Positions 25,842 to 37,989 of a stretch of DNA of 64,000 nucleotides are shown here, one piece after another. Each line of letters starts with the position of its first letter. Positions within the stretch are counted from its first letter, which is position 1. The stretch is from Myrica gale (taxonomy: Eukaryota; Streptophyta; Magnoliopsida; Fagales; Myricaceae). Location of the stretch: the NCBI GenBank assembly GCA_963930655.1, contig OZ005617.1, forward strand, positions 4,280,501-4,344,500. The letters are read 5' to 3'. The position numbers and the translations under genes were made by a program. The notes beneath the pieces are model-generated. The model saw nothing but the letters and a program-made list of their open reading frames with translations. It had not been told where the DNA came from and searched no databases.

Positions 25842-26179
25842 TGTCAAAATGTGAATGTGGAAAAGAAAGAGAGTAAAGAGAAGCTTTGACAGAGACTGAG
25901 AAAATTGTTCTCGTATATTTTCTGATGAATCGTATTACAGAGTACACTTGGTATATATAGAACAAAGCTTGAACTAACAGACTTAACAAACTAATAACCA
26001 TTCAACTAACTTCCAGCTCAGCATCTATACTTCGAGTATCTTCCATACTGATCTTCTGTCCAGCTCAGCACCTTTACTTCGACTAATAACAGATAACAGA
26101 GTTCCAAACTAATCTTCTGTCCATCTCAGCATCTACACTTCAACTAATAACAGATAACAGAATAAAACCTTCTTCAATA
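25842..26179 (-). repeat. 3' LTR of copia element
   Basis: On the minus strand it begins TATTGAAGAAGG and ends TTTTGACA. It directly follows the polypurine tract (26180-26188). The LTR starts TA rather than the usual TG, and both copies share this. Confidence 0.92.
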
Positions 26180-26188
26180 CTCCCCCTC
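26180..26188 (-). other. Polypurine tract of copia element
   Basis: GAGGGGGAG on the minus strand, abutting the 3' LTR. It is the plus-strand priming site for reverse transcription. Confidence 0.85.
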
Positions 26189-29100
26189 AAGATGAACAAT
26201 ATATATTATGTATGTTCATCTTGGATAATAAGTATTTAAATTGAGCAGAAGCAAGAGATTTAGTGAACAAATCAGCAAGCTGATGCTGGGATTTAACATG
26301 AAAAGTGCGAAGTAACCCAAGTTGAATTGTCTCCCGGATGAGATGACAATCTAGTTCTATGTGTTTAGTACGCTCATGATACACTGGATTAGCTGCAATA
26401 TGAAGGGCAGCTTGGTTGTCACAAAACAAAAGAGCTGGCTGAGGATGATTAATATGCAGATCAGTAAGAAGATATTTCAACCAAGTCAATTCACAGCTTG
26501 TAGAGGTCATAGCTCGGTATTCAGCCTCAGCTGAAGACCGAGAGACAGTTGGTTGTTTCTTGGATTTCCAAGAAATCAAAGCATCCCCCAAAAAAAATAC
26601 AAAACCAGTGACAGATTTTCTTGTATCAGCACAACTAGCCCAATCTGAATCCGTGAAGGCTTTGAGGTGAAGAGAACCATGAGCTGGAAAGAAAAGTCCC
26701 TGACCAGGAGACCCTTTTATATACCGTAACACTCTATGAGCTGCATCAAGATGAGACTGATGTGGTTGATCCATAAACTGAGTAAGAAGTTGAAGAGCAT
26801 ATGACAAATCAGGTCTTGTGATGGTTAAATAAAGCAACCGACCAACAAGCCTTCTATATGCTGTAGGATCAAGTAAAGGAGAACCAGTTTCCTTCACCAA
26901 TTTGACATTTTGTTCAAGAGGAGTAAGAACAGGCTTAGCACCCAGAAAACCAGAATCACTTAAGATATCAAGGGCAAATTTTCATTGACAAACAGAAATA
27001 CCATCTTGAGAACGAGCAACTTCCAAACCAAGGAAGTATTTCAAAGAGCCCAAATCTTTGATTCGAAACTTGTGATCAATAACAGTCTTAAAATCAGTAA
27101 GCAACTCAAGATTATCACCAGCAAGGATGATGTCATCCACATACACTAACAAAGCAAGAAAAGAATCTGCCGAGTGTTTGGTGAAGAGAGTATAATCTGA
27201 CTTGGATTGAGTAAATCCATTGCTTAGCAAAAAATCAGAGAATTTTAAGAACCATTGTCTAGAAGCTTGTTTGAGACCATATAGGGATTTATTCAGCTTA
27301 CAAACTTTAGACTCCCCCTGTCGAGGAAAACCAGGAGGCAACTTCATGTATATCTCCTCATGCAAGTCTCCATGGAGAAAGGCATTGTTCACATCCAACT
27401 GATGAACATGCCAACACTTAGAAGCAGCAACAACCAATAACAATCTCACAGATGTGAGTTTAGCAACAGGAGAAAACGTTTCAAAATAGTCAAACCCTTC
27501 TTTCTGTGTAAAGCCTTTAGCCACTAATCTGGCTTTATACCTCTCTATAGAACCATCAGCTTTAAACTTGAGTTTATACACCCATTTGCAGTCAATTGGA
27601 AGGTGACCGGGAGGAAGATCACAGACAGTCCATGTGTTGTTAACTTCCAAAGCTTCAATTTCTTTAGACATAGCTTCTCGCCATTCAGGAGAAGCAACAG
27701 CATCCTTGAAAGTAGAAGGCTCAATATGGGTACTGACAGATAAGGCAAATGCTTTGTGGGAGGCAGAAAGCTTGTCATAATCGAGACAAGAGTGAATAGA
27801 ATATGGCTTACCAGCAAAATGAGAAAGGGAAGACTTGTTAGACAAAATTGGTTTGGCATCAGAATTCATAGCTAACTGACAATGATAATCATCTAAGTAT
27901 TTTGGTTTTCTTGTAAGCCGAGAGGACTTTCTAGTAGAGACAAGAGAATCATCAGAAACATTAGGAAAAGATGGAACATATTGTGTTGTAGTATCAAAAA
28001 CAGGGGAATCAACAGAATCTGGAGGAATAGATGATGAGACTGGAATAGAATGTACTGGAGAATTAGAGGTAACATATGGAAAAATATCTGGTGGAGGAGG
28101 AGGAGGAATATAAGGCTGAGAAGACAAGTCAGATACAGAATTTGGTAAAACAGTAGTAGCAGAATTGAAAGAAATGTGTTTAAAAGGAAAATAATCCTCA
28201 TGAAAAACAACATTTCGGGATATAGAAAATTTGTGAGTGGTAAGATCATAAACTTTGCATCCTTTGGTTCCATAAGGGTAACCAAGAAAGACACATGGAG
28301 TGGCCCGAGCATCAAATTTGTGTCTGTTTCTAGATAGAGTTGAAACATAACACAAACAACCAAAGACTCTAAGATGTTTAAAATCTGGTGGAGAAGAGAA
28401 AAGCATTTCATAAGGAGTTTTATTACCAAGAAGTGGAGATGACATTCTGTTTATAAGATACACAGCAGATAAAATGCAATCAGACCAAAAAACAAGAGGC
28501 AAATTAGACTGAAACCGAAGAGCACGAGCAACATTGAGGAGATGTTGATGCTTTCGTTCAACAGTGCCATTTTGCTGAGGGGTAGCTACACATGAATGCT
28601 GATGAATGATTCCTTGAGAAGCTAACAAATCAGGAAAGTGGAACTCAGAGCCAAAATCAGTCCTGATAGTTTGAACCTTAAGTTTGAACTGAGTCCTAAT
28701 AAGTTCAAAGAAGGCTCGAATGTGAGTTTGAGTTTGTGACTTGGTTTGAAGTAAGTAAACCCAAGTACATCGTGTAAAGTCATCTACTATGGTAAGAAAG
28801 AATCAAATACCATTGTGATCAGGAATTGAAAATGGACCCCATAAATCACAATGGATGAGTTCAAAAGGAGAAGTGGTATGAGTGACAGAATCTGGAAATG
28901 GTAATCTATGTTGCTTAGCCATAGGACAAATATTGCAATGATGAAATTTCGATTTATTAATATCATCAATGTAAGTGTGCAACAAAGACATTCGAGTAGA
29001 AGAAGGATGTCCTAGTCGATAATGCCACAAAGCAGTTGCATTATGGACAGATGCATTATTAACAGAGACATTATTGGCAGAAGTAATACAAGATGACTTA

Positions 29101-30545
29101 AAACCAGTAAAAGTTGGAATCAAAAAATACAGCCCACTTGATTCTTTAGCCAAACCAATCGTTGTCCATGTGCAAGGGTCCTGAATGAGAAGATATTTGT
29201 CAAGTAATATTAGACAACAAGAAATCTGTCGAATGAGAGAGCTAACAGAAATCAAGTTATAAGAAAAAGAGGGAACTACAAGCACATTGGTCAATAAAAT
29301 GGAAGGAGAAATGTTGACTGTGCCAATGTGTGTAACAGTAGCAAATTGATTATTTGGCATCTTAACAAAAGAGTTAACAACAGAAGTGATAGTTGTTAAC
29401 ATAGACACAGAGCTGACCATATGGTTAGTAGCTCCTGTGTCAACTATCCATCGTGTAGTAGAAATGCTAGTATTACCTGCCATATTCACCATGACATGAG
29501 CAGATATCTCTTTAGAAGATGAGATAGGTTCTGATGAAGGAAGAAGTGCTAGGAGTTGCTGGTATTGAGCATGAGTGATCGGGACAGAAGCAGACTCATC
29601 AGATGAGACCAGATCTGAGGAGACTTGATGTGCTGACCCTGTTGATGGAGAGAACTTGGGTCGAGGCTTGTATCCAGGAGGATAGCCATGTAGCTTGTAA
29701 CACTTGTCCATAGTGTGACCAGTGAAGCCACAATGACTGCATGTAAGACGTTCCTTCTTATATGGATGTTGTTTGGTAATGAATTTGTTTGCAAACTGCT
29801 GAGAAGGAGAAGAAACTCCACGAGTAAAGAAGGCAATATTCTCAGGGGAATGAGATTGTAAAACAATGCTTCTCTGTCGTTCTTCTTGTACAACAAGAGA
29901 AAATACTTTGTTAATCAATGGAAGTGGTTCCATTAGTAAAATCTGTCCTCGAATATGTGCATAAGAGTCATTCAGCCCCATAAGGAACTGCATAATATGC
30001 TCCTGATTGTGTTCATCAGTGATATGTTTCATGGTTCCACACGTACAAACATGATGAACCTTATAATTTGAGAGCTCTTCCCATAGACTTTTCAGTCGGG
30101 TATAATATGCAGTAACAGTAGTCTATCCTTGAGACAAGGATGCAATGGACTTTTGAATCTGAAAGATTCTTGGTCCATTGCCTTGAGAAAAACGGTCATT
30201 GAGGTCTTTCCAAATACCTGCTGCAGTATCAATGTATAAGACACTATCCGCCAGATCTTTAGAGATGGAATTCAGAATCCATGATGAGACCATGTCATTG
30301 CAGCGATTCCAAGCTGCATATTTGGTAGAAGTTGAATCTGGCTTTGGAAGTGCTCCGTTAACAAAATCTCATTTGTTTTTAGCACTTAGCGCCATTTGCA
30401 TTGACCTCCTCCAGCTTGGATAATTCTCAGCATTAAGAACTTGAGAAACCATAATTGCATTCGGATTATCACCATTATTGAGAAAGAATGGATTTGCTTG
30501 ATCATCAGAGTTACTGGAAACAACTTGTGGTGTTTCGGTGGCCAT
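26187..30545 (-). pseudogene. Copia gag-pol polyprotein with four nonsense codons
   Basis: One frame of 1453 codons runs from ATG at 30545 to the final stop with no frameshift, broken only by in-frame stops at 30371-30369 (TGA), 30125-30123 (TAG), 28805-28803 (TGA) and 26984-26982 (TGA). In order: gag; a CCHC zinc knuckle (CSHCGFTGHTMDKC, about 29740-29700); aspartic protease motif VDTGATNHM; integrase zinc-binding H-H-C-C region (HYRLGHPS, CNICPMAKQ) and DDE core (HCDLWGPF, NGTVERKHQHLL); reverse transcriptase with YVDDIILAG; and RNase H ([20 protein letters not shown]). The gag stops truncate everything downstream, so the copy cannot make its own proteins. All four stops could come from a single C-to-T change on the coding strand in CG or CAG context. 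Confidence 0.93.
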
Positions 30546-30552
30546 CAGAAAT

Positions 30553-30564
30553 CCTCTGATACCA
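30553..30564 (-). other. Primer-binding site of copia element
   Basis: TGGTATCAGAGG on the minus strand, abutting the 5' LTR. It is complementary to the 3' end of initiator tRNA-Met and is also found in the TRIM at 1851. Confidence 0.88.
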
Positions 30565-30902
30565 TGTCAAAATGTGAATGTGGAAAAGAAAGAGAGTAAA
30601 GAGAAGCTTTGACAGAGACTGAGAAAATTGTTCTCGTATATTTTCTGATGAATCGTATTACAGGGTACACTTGGTATATATAGAACAAAGCTTGAACTAA
30701 CAGACTTAACAAACTAATAACCATTCAACTAACTTCCAGCTCAGCATTTATACTTCGAGTATCTTCCAGATTGATCTTCTGTCCAGCTCAGCACCTTTAC
30801 TTCGACTAATAACAAATAACAAAGTTCCAAACTGATCTTCTGTCCATCTCAGCATCTACACTTCAACTAATAACAGATAACAGAATAAAACCTTCTTCAA
30901 TA
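30565..30902 (-). repeat. 5' LTR of copia element
   Basis: 338 bp, nearly identical to 25842-26179. On the minus strand it contains a TATATATACC stretch that may serve as the promoter TATA. Confidence 0.92.
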
Positions 30903-31873
30903 GCTTTCACGGGTACTGTTCTGAAAATGCTGAACTTAGGCAAAATAAATAAATAAATAAATAAAAGAATTCAATTTCCCTTTTGAGCGGCTTATATGAG
31001 TGATTTTGGTGTGTAGCAGACGGGAAGCATACGACCTTTATTCTATGCGGTCCAATCCAATGAGGTTTTGAGCATATACCTTGCTTGGGTTTCAGACTTA
31101 ACATCTATTCCCCCATCAGGTGTTAGAATATGTAGTTGTAGTGTTGAAGGAGACTCACGAAACGTATTTGCAGCAATGGGTGTATCAAAGGAGGGTGATG
31201 TTGTTGGTTAGAGGAAAAAATAATCGGGATTTTTAATAATAGGCTAGGTTTGCAAAATCAAGTCTTTCGTCACAATTTTTGTCTAGATTTTAATTAAATT
31301 CATGACTTGACAAGTTAAATATCAGATCATGTGACATGTAAGATGTCTTAAAAAGAAATAAAAATATTTTCATGATTTAATATTTTTTATTTTCTATGAA
31401 GTTACCTGGCATGTGACAAGGTTATAATTAATATTTATTTTGAAAGATAAATAGAAATTTAGTAAAAAATGTGACTGGAGGAATAATTTTGTAAAAGTGG
31501 CATCAACCATGATTTGTTAATTTTAGAAATTTAGGGCAATTTTTAAAATTTTCAGTATTAATTTTTTAAAATTTCTTATTAATAATAAGACTTAATTAGT
31601 CGGTTAGTGGTTTAATTTTTTCTAATTTATTCTCCTAGTTTTCATTATGTCCTTGATATTAAGTATTTATATATGTACATAAACATATATCACTATCAAA
31701 AATTGGCAGTAACGTGTTTTGGTTAATTAGATAAGCATAGTTAATCATCAGACGTGGATAGGAATAAAATTAAAATTGAAGGATCAAATTGAAAAAAAAG
31801 GGTTAAATCAGTGACGGATTAAGTAAGCCTAACAATAAAGTATAAACAGGCTTATAAAAAAAAAAAAAAAAAA
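30903..31873. other. Intergenic, AT-rich, no gene
   Basis: No coding sequence recognised. Near the right end AATAAAGTATAAACAGG (about 31838-31854), followed by a poly(A) run, recurs just beyond the Pack-MULE (about 33385-33401), so a roughly 20-bp segment flanks the element on both sides. Confidence 0.5.
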
Positions 31874-32430
31874 GCTAAAATGCTCCGTACGTCCCTGGGG
31901 TATGACCCTTTCCCAGTTTAGTCCTTAGGGTATTATTTTCCCTTAAAAAATCCCTAGGGTTTGGCCCTTTTCCCAAATGAGTCCTGCCGTCAACTTATTG
32001 GACGGAAGTGCTGACTTGGCTAACAGATTGCACGTGTAAGCTGACATGACACGTTTAAAAATTGAAAAAAATATAATGTGAAGTCAAGTGTGTAATTGTA
32101 TGCTGAAATGCCGAAAATGCCCCAAAAATCCCCAAATTAGTTTCGCCAACCACCCCCAAATTTCTTTCCCGAACCCTAAGGACCCCAACTTCCCCGAAGA
32201 AAATCCATGCTAAACACTTCCTCAAAAATTTCCCTCTTCTCATTCACAAAGACAACTCCAAACTTCGTCGCCAATTCCATCTTATCTCTTACACCTCCAT
32301 TCGAAGCCTGCCAGCCCCAACATTTTTTGGTATTATCAATAAACAAAATCTAAAAATCAAAGAATATTGTAAACGAAAATGATCTCCTGGGTGGGTGCAC
32401 GAAGAGGTTACAGGACCCCCCCTAAGGTAC

Positions 32431-32608
32431 CTTTCCGAGTAGGATTTTGTTGGTGAAGGCGCCGTAAACGTCGGAGGTGTCCAGGAACGTGACGCCGGTG
32501 TTGACGCCATAGAAAGGGCACATACGCGCTCAGCCCAAAACCCTGTGGCTGTGCAGACACCTCCAGCCCCTCTGAACCCAACCTTATCCTCCCCACTCTT
32601 AGTGCCAT
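32431..32608 (-). pseudogene. Captured aldo-keto reductase (IN2-2/AKR-like) exon fragment
   Basis: The minus strand starts with an ATG (32608) and reads RIRLGSEGLEVSAQ, which fits the N-terminus of plant IN2-2/auxin-induced PCNT115-type NADP-dependent aldo-keto reductases. After a frame change and an apparent internal deletion another frame reads GVTFLDTSDVYG followed by AFTNKILLGK, the conserved second block of the same exon. The piece ends at a GT (GGAAAG|GTACC) exactly where exon 1 ends in that family. It is therefore a degraded first-exon copy with its splice donor, not a working enzyme. It lies in the centre of the Pack-MULE. Confidence 0.8.
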
Positions 32609-32662
32609 TTCTCTTTACTCTCTTTTTCACGTACGGCTACTACTAGCTAGCAGCAGAAATTG

Positions 32663-32760
32663 AGTATAGCAATTGAAGCTCTGAAAATGGCGGAAAGGTG
32701 ACAAGTATAGCAATTGAAGCTCTGAAAATGGCGGAAAGCTGAAAATGGCGGAAAGCTGAA
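32663..32760. repeat. Nested tandem repeats inside Pack-MULE
   Basis: A 41-bp unit (AGTATAGCAATTGAAGCTCT and onward) occurs at 32663 and 32704. Within its end a 17-bp unit (CTGAAAATGGCGGAAAG) repeats at 32681, 32722 and 32739, with a partial copy at 32756. Confidence 0.85.
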
Positions 32761-32967
32761 AATGCTCTACATACGTATCGTATAATAGATTGCGATGAAC
32801 ATGGTGAAATTTTTGAGGAAGTGTTTAGTATGGATTTTCTTCGGGGAAGTTGGGGTCATTAGGGTTCGGGGAAGAAATTTGGGCGTGATTCGCGAAACTA
32901 ATTTGGGGGTATTTTTGGGGCATTTTCGGCATTTCAGCATGCAATTACACACGTGGCTTCACATTAT

Positions 32968-33163
32968 GGGTACGTTTGAGGGTGAAAATTTTGGGTATTG
33001 AGGTTTGAAAAATATTATAAAGTAAAGAAATGTTATGGGAGTTGATGAAAAAGTAAAGAGAGAAGATTTTTAATAAGTATTATAATAATAAAAAATTATG
33101 TGGTGAATTTTTTATGATTAAACCCAATTATTTGAGCCCAAATATTTGGGCTCCAAACATCCC
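32968..33163. repeat. MITE nested in right arm of Pack-MULE
   Basis: Comparing the two Pack-MULE arms shows this segment is absent from the left arm. Its ends are GGGTACGTTTGAGGGTG and, inverted, GGGATGTTTGGAGCCC. It is AT-rich and resembles 5196-5390 and 21569-21765. The TSD is unclear. Confidence 0.6.
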
Positions 33164-33729
33164 CTATATCTCTTCCAATTTTTAAACGTGTCATGTCAGT
33201 TTACACGTGTAATCTGTTAGCCAAGTCAGCACTTCCGTCCAATAAGTTGACGGCAGGACTCATATGGGAAGAGGGTCAAACCCCAAGAATTTTTTAAGGG
33301 AAAATAATACCCTAGTGACTAAACTGGGAAAGGGTCATACCCCAGGGACATACGGAGCATTTTAGCAAAAAAAAAAAAAAAACAATAAACTATAAACAGG
33401 GTTTTGGCTCGGATGAAGTTGGAAGTCGTTCAGGTCCGTCAACGTCCCATGTATGACTTCAGAGTTTCCACCACAAGCTCTGCCTAGCTCGGCGAGAACC
33501 AGGGCTTGTTGGATTTGAACGATGCTCAGAAAATGAGCACAGACACGTCTTCCTCTTCCAGGTCAGTCTCACACTTGATCTATTTTTGTTTTCAATCGAT
33601 CGTGCATTTCTTTTCGGTTCCCTCCCCTCCAAAAACCCATTCGATACATGTCGTGTTTGGCCTTTCTCCTTCAGTTTCCATGACAATAGGGTCCTCTTGT
33701 AATGCAAACAAGTGGGTTTGTCTTGGAAT

Positions 33730-36700
33730 ATGGACTCAAAGTTTGTCCTTTTGGTGGGGCTCTTTGTGATACTACCTTCCGTTGATTGCTCTCGTGCTAA
33801 TTTGAAGGTAAACAATGGAGAAAAGATAATTGATTTGATTTGAAAATGCTAATTGTTAAGTGGCGTAGTGTGTGTTTGATTATAGATTTTGAATATAGGT
33901 GAACGCAAGTGACAACATTGATTTGGATCCCAAAATTGCTCTAACCCGGTACGAGACGGATGGTTCGAATGAGAAAAGTTCAGGTGGGTCGAACTTGGTT
34001 TTGAATTCTACTAAAGTTAACAAGGTAAAGGATGAGGAAGATCAATTGGGTGGATCAAAGGAGGGTGTTGTTATTGACAATGGAATTGATAGGAGCAACT
34101 CGAGTGGGCAATCGGAGTTGAGGGAAGCTGATGAATTGCGAAAGGGTGTTGACGGGTCAAGCGAGGAATCAAAAGGGAAGGAGGGCCACGATGAAAAGGA
34201 GAAGTTGAGAGTTGGAATGGGATCTAAGGATGGGGTTAAAAAAGAGGACAATGAAGGCAATGTGGTCTCTTCCACACCCTTGAGGAATGAAGGTTCTCGG
34301 GGTGAAGAATGTGATTCATCTAATATGTGCACTGATGAGAAGAACAGGTTGGTTGCGTGTTTGAGAGTTCCTGGGAATGGTATGTGTTGACATTGCGTAA
34401 CTGATCTTTTTTATTGCTAATACCTTTTTTTTTTAAATTAAGTACTAATATTGCCGGTGTTAGTTCTTTGTGTGTGATATTCAATGTTATCCACTCACAC
34501 GTATCATAAGCAGGATTTCTTTAATTGAAGTGGCCAAATTTCAACATTCTCTTCTAGTTAAATAGTACTATCTTATAATGTACCGCATGTTTGCAATTAT
34601 TGGAAGTATCTGACTAACCATGCAACAATTTAAGAGGAAATATTTTGGGCACCCAGATAAGAGGATGGAACTTTTGAAGCTTCCTTCCCCTGGTAGATCC
34701 CCATCAAAGGGACATGGTTTTGGAGATGGGGGGCATTGATAATCCCATTGTCAAACATGGTTATAATACATCCTCTCTTCAACCCTCTCATTGGTCATTG
34801 GACTTTAAAAGTGGCATGCATTTGAGTGTTTCAATCTGGAGAATTATTTTCATTGCACAAGATAGGGTTGTTGGGAGTCATATATTTTTCAGCTCCTAAG
34901 AGGACCTATCTGTTTTCACTGTAGTGAATTCAAGTCAATCTGAGATGTTCTGATATATAATCACCTGTAAATATTAGTGCAGGATCATAGAATGTCTTCT
35001 GTATTCAAAGATCTTGTTCACATTTGTTATTTCTAGCTGTAGCACTCTGAGATACATTATCTGGGACTTTTTGAATTGATATTGACTATTCTGAATGTAA
35101 TGGCGGTTGGTAATTCTTCAGACTCTCCAGATCTGTTACTTTTAATACAGAACAAGGGGAAAGGTCCTCTCGTTGTTACCATATCTGCTCCTGATTCTGT
35201 TCAGTTAGAGGAAAGAAAAGTTCAGATCCAAGAGAAAGAAGACACAAAGGTACCTTTCATTTAATGAGTTCCTTTTGATGCGATTTTAAAAAAATCATTG
35301 GGTTTTAAAAAAAAATCACTAGGTTTTGGCTGTTACTACAATAGATCACTCGGCGCAACTCCATTATAGTGATAGAACTCACTGGGTTTTATTTATGACA
35401 GTGGCAAGTTGTGATTGGGTAAAAACAAATTCTGTTAAATCACTCTAATGGAGTTGGACTGAGTGATCATTTATTGAACTAATTGTCAAAACCTAGTGAG
35501 TTTTAAGATTTTTTTAGATACCCAGTGAGTAAATATAATTTTTTCCTAAAATAAAAGAGTAAGGTACTTATGAGGAAAAGAAAAAGGAACAAATGTATAT
35601 GGTGTTAGTTTGTTTGGCACACTTTTATTTCTCTGAAGAAGTGGGAATAGTGGTTTTTAATCTTTATGATTGTCAATTTTCAGATACAAATAGATGAAAG
35701 TTTTTTTGGAAATGGAAAATAGATGAAAGTTGACAGTCAGATAAAACCAACAGTTTGCAAGTAGTAAAGGATCTGGGATATGTCAAGTTCCTTTCTTTTT
35801 TTTGTATGGGTTTCTATGCAAATAGTTTTAATTTCAGTTGGCTGCAATTTAGCTTCCACATTCAATGGGTTTCTATCGCGTTTAATGTTGGATCAAGCCG
35901 TTTAGAAGTCCAATGGGTGTTGAGCAATGGGATTCTGGTGTATGATATTTACCAGGTTTGTGTCATGGAGCAAGATTTTTTTAAAATAAAGTTGAAGCTT
36001 TGTTCCTGAATTGTGACTTCTAGGCAAATAACCATAAAGAGCCTTACAACCTTAGCTGTACGCATTTCTGCAATTTTTCAGCCCATTCAAAATTATGTTT
36101 TTATCACAAAGATTTGGAAAAGAAAATGGATTTGCTCTCTATGTGGGTGGTTGATAGTGTTGGCCCCTCAATAAGACTTCTGCAAAGAATGTAACCAAAC
36201 AATAGCAATGTGAAACAATCGACTAAGATGATCATAATTACACCAAACAACAAAATAACTTGTCACTGAAACCATTGGTGATTTTGTATTTCTAGGACTT
36301 GTTTTTCACTTGTGTTGCTTGTTCTGGGGATGAGGCTTATAGTACTTTTTATGGAGTTCTTCCTGTTAACCTGTTGTTACCAATTATTACATTAATGTCA
36401 TATTATTATGGGTTATGTACCTATTTGTTAAAAGGGATCAAAACCTATGGATGAAATGGGCACTTAACCCTATTATTATTTTTATTAAAATGTAGATAGT
36501 CCTTATCTGAAAAAAATTAATTCCCTTAGCTTCTGCTCTGGTTTTCTCTCACTACTCCTATGAATTATGTCACCATCTCAATCTGTCTCAAGCAAACGAT
36601 ATTGATCTAATTTATGTAGGCATTTCGCAATTACAAGGAAAGTAGCCTCTTTTCTATTCTCTTCCACTTCTTCTTCTTCTTCTTCCTCTTCTCCTTTTGT

Positions 36701-37840
36701 TCTTTTCTCCCTCTTCTGGATGATCATCTAATCTGTGGTGCTATGTGAGGTGAATTTGATTCATGGCTGTGTTTTTCTGCCTCTGCTTCAAGCAACATAT
36801 GATAGTGCATTTAATATAGAGTATCCGACGAGACTGGCAACTCAATTTCCTTAGCTGCTCTTAAACTTGATGTGCATAATTTGGTTTGGATCATCTAATC
36901 TATGCTCTTGATGCAGCGCCTCCTTAGTGATGACTTGGGATTCAAGTGCATACATCAAATAAATGTTAACTTCCTTGTCTAAGTAGCTTTGCTTAATCAG
37001 GAATTAATATTGTTTTGTCCTTAAGTTTTCCGTATGCATTTTAGAACATGAAGACAAGACACTACATACCTTTATGTATGCTGCCCAGCCTAGATTCTGG
37101 AAATTTCAGAGGTGATGGTCAGCTGACATACACAAGCTTTTGTAATTATGGATTGCATTTCATTTGTAAATGTGTGTTCATATATCATTGACATTATTTA
37201 TGGTATTCATTTTTCTCTTGGAGCATTGAAGGTTGAAATTAACTCATTCACTTGGATGCATTGATGAGCTTGCTTGCTTATCACCCATGTGAATCAATAT
37301 TGGAAAAGCTATTACCCGGAAGTAATTATCATTGGCTTATAGAGTGGGTTGTGACTTGATATCCGAACGGTGCAGGTGAAGTTTTCTATCATAGAGGGAG
37401 GAACTGACAGTTTGATCACCTTGACAGCGGGAAGTGGCAACTGCAGCCTTGACTTCAGGGATTTGATCGGACACACCCTTCAGAAGGAGTTTGAAAATCC
37501 CCCCAAGTCCTCATTCATAAGCTTCCTGAAACGAAGACCTGTTACTGCACTTATCTTCTTTGCCCCACTACTGATACTGTTATCAGCTTGGATGTGCATT
37601 AGGCTCAGGCGGAGGTATTACTCAGGCAGTGGGTTTAAATTTCAAAAGATAGACATGGGGCTTCCAGTTTCCAGTGGGGGAAAAACAGAGTTGGCCACTA
37701 ATGATGGATGGGATAACAGTTGGGGGGACAGTTGGGATGATGAGGAGGCACCGAAGATACCTTCAATGCCCGTTACTCCAGGCCTCTCATCCAAAGGCCT
37801 GGCTTCACGTCGGTTGAACAAGGAAGGGCGGAAGGATTAG
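33730..37840 (+). CDS. Signal-peptide, single-pass membrane protein of unknown function
   Basis: Exons 33730-33807, 33899-34379, 35122-35249 and 37376-37840 give 383 aa, with all junctions in frame and GT-AG. The start was chosen for the hydrophobic signal peptide KFVLLVGLFVILPSVDCSRA, which the longer open frames nearby lack. Then comes a charged, low-complexity Ser/Lys/Glu-rich stretch (about residues 27-170), a conserved block (VACLRVPGNDSPDLLLLIQN to about FRDLIGH), one TM helix (VTALIFFAPLLILLSAWMCI) followed by basic RLRRRYY, and an acidic WDNSWGDSWDDEEAPKIP tail. Topology should be type I. It resembles plant transmembrane proteins annotated only by a DUF (I believe DUF7356). The function is unknown. 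Intron 3 is long (2.1 kb) and holds a MITE. Confidence 0.85.
35294..35529. repeat. Small inverted-repeat element in intron 3
   Basis: Inverted ends around CACTAGGTTTTG (left, about 35318) and CAAAACCTAGTGAG (right, about 35489), with outer ATCATTGGGT and ACCCAGTGAGT, plus an inner AACTCCATTA/TAATGGAGTT pair. It has the form of a foldback MITE of about 235 bp. No clear TSD. Confidence 0.55.
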
Positions 37841-37989
37841 TTGCATTAGGGTAGGACATGAGCACTCGAATAGAAGAAAAGGAAGAGATGACAGATATAG
37901 TTTTGTTCTTGTAAAACTGTTTACTTGTCCTTCAAACCTTCGGATTTTCATTTGCCCCAGGCAGAAAAGGAAACTCAATGAAAGTTTAT

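Larger units (their letters stand above)
25842..30902 (-). mobile_element. Ty1/copia LTR retrotransposon, complete but inactivated
   Basis: 5061 bp with two 338-bp LTRs that I count to differ at 7 sites (about 2%), six of them transitions. The element reads on the minus strand. The primer-binding site TGGTATCAGAGG directly follows the 5' LTR, and the polypurine tract GAGGGGGAG directly precedes the 3' LTR. Domain order gag, protease, integrase, reverse transcriptase, RNase H defines copia. The pentamers flanking the element (GATGA left, GCTTT right) do not match, so no TSD is seen, which suggests inter-element recombination or a flanking deletion. LTR similarity implies a fairly recent insertion. 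Confidence 0.95.
31874..33366 (+). mobile_element. Pack-MULE (Mutator-like) with long inverted repeats
   Basis: 1493 bp. The ends GCTAAAATGCTCCGTACGTC and, inverted, GCTAAAATGCTCCGTATGTC begin terminal inverted repeats that extend several hundred bp (31874 to about 32245, against 32800-33366). The right arm is interrupted by a MITE at 32968-33163. Both flanks are poly(A), compatible with a 9-bp A-only TSD but not decisive. The centre (about 32250-32790) is unrelated to the arms and carries a fragment of an aldo-keto reductase gene, the hallmark of a Pack-MULE. No transposase is present. Confidence 0.85.

Noticed and set aside
27545..28429. Open frames overlapping the copia polyprotein in other frames on the same strand
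   Set aside because: Leu/Ile-rich shifts of the real frame; the true frame carries integrase and reverse transcriptase motifs.
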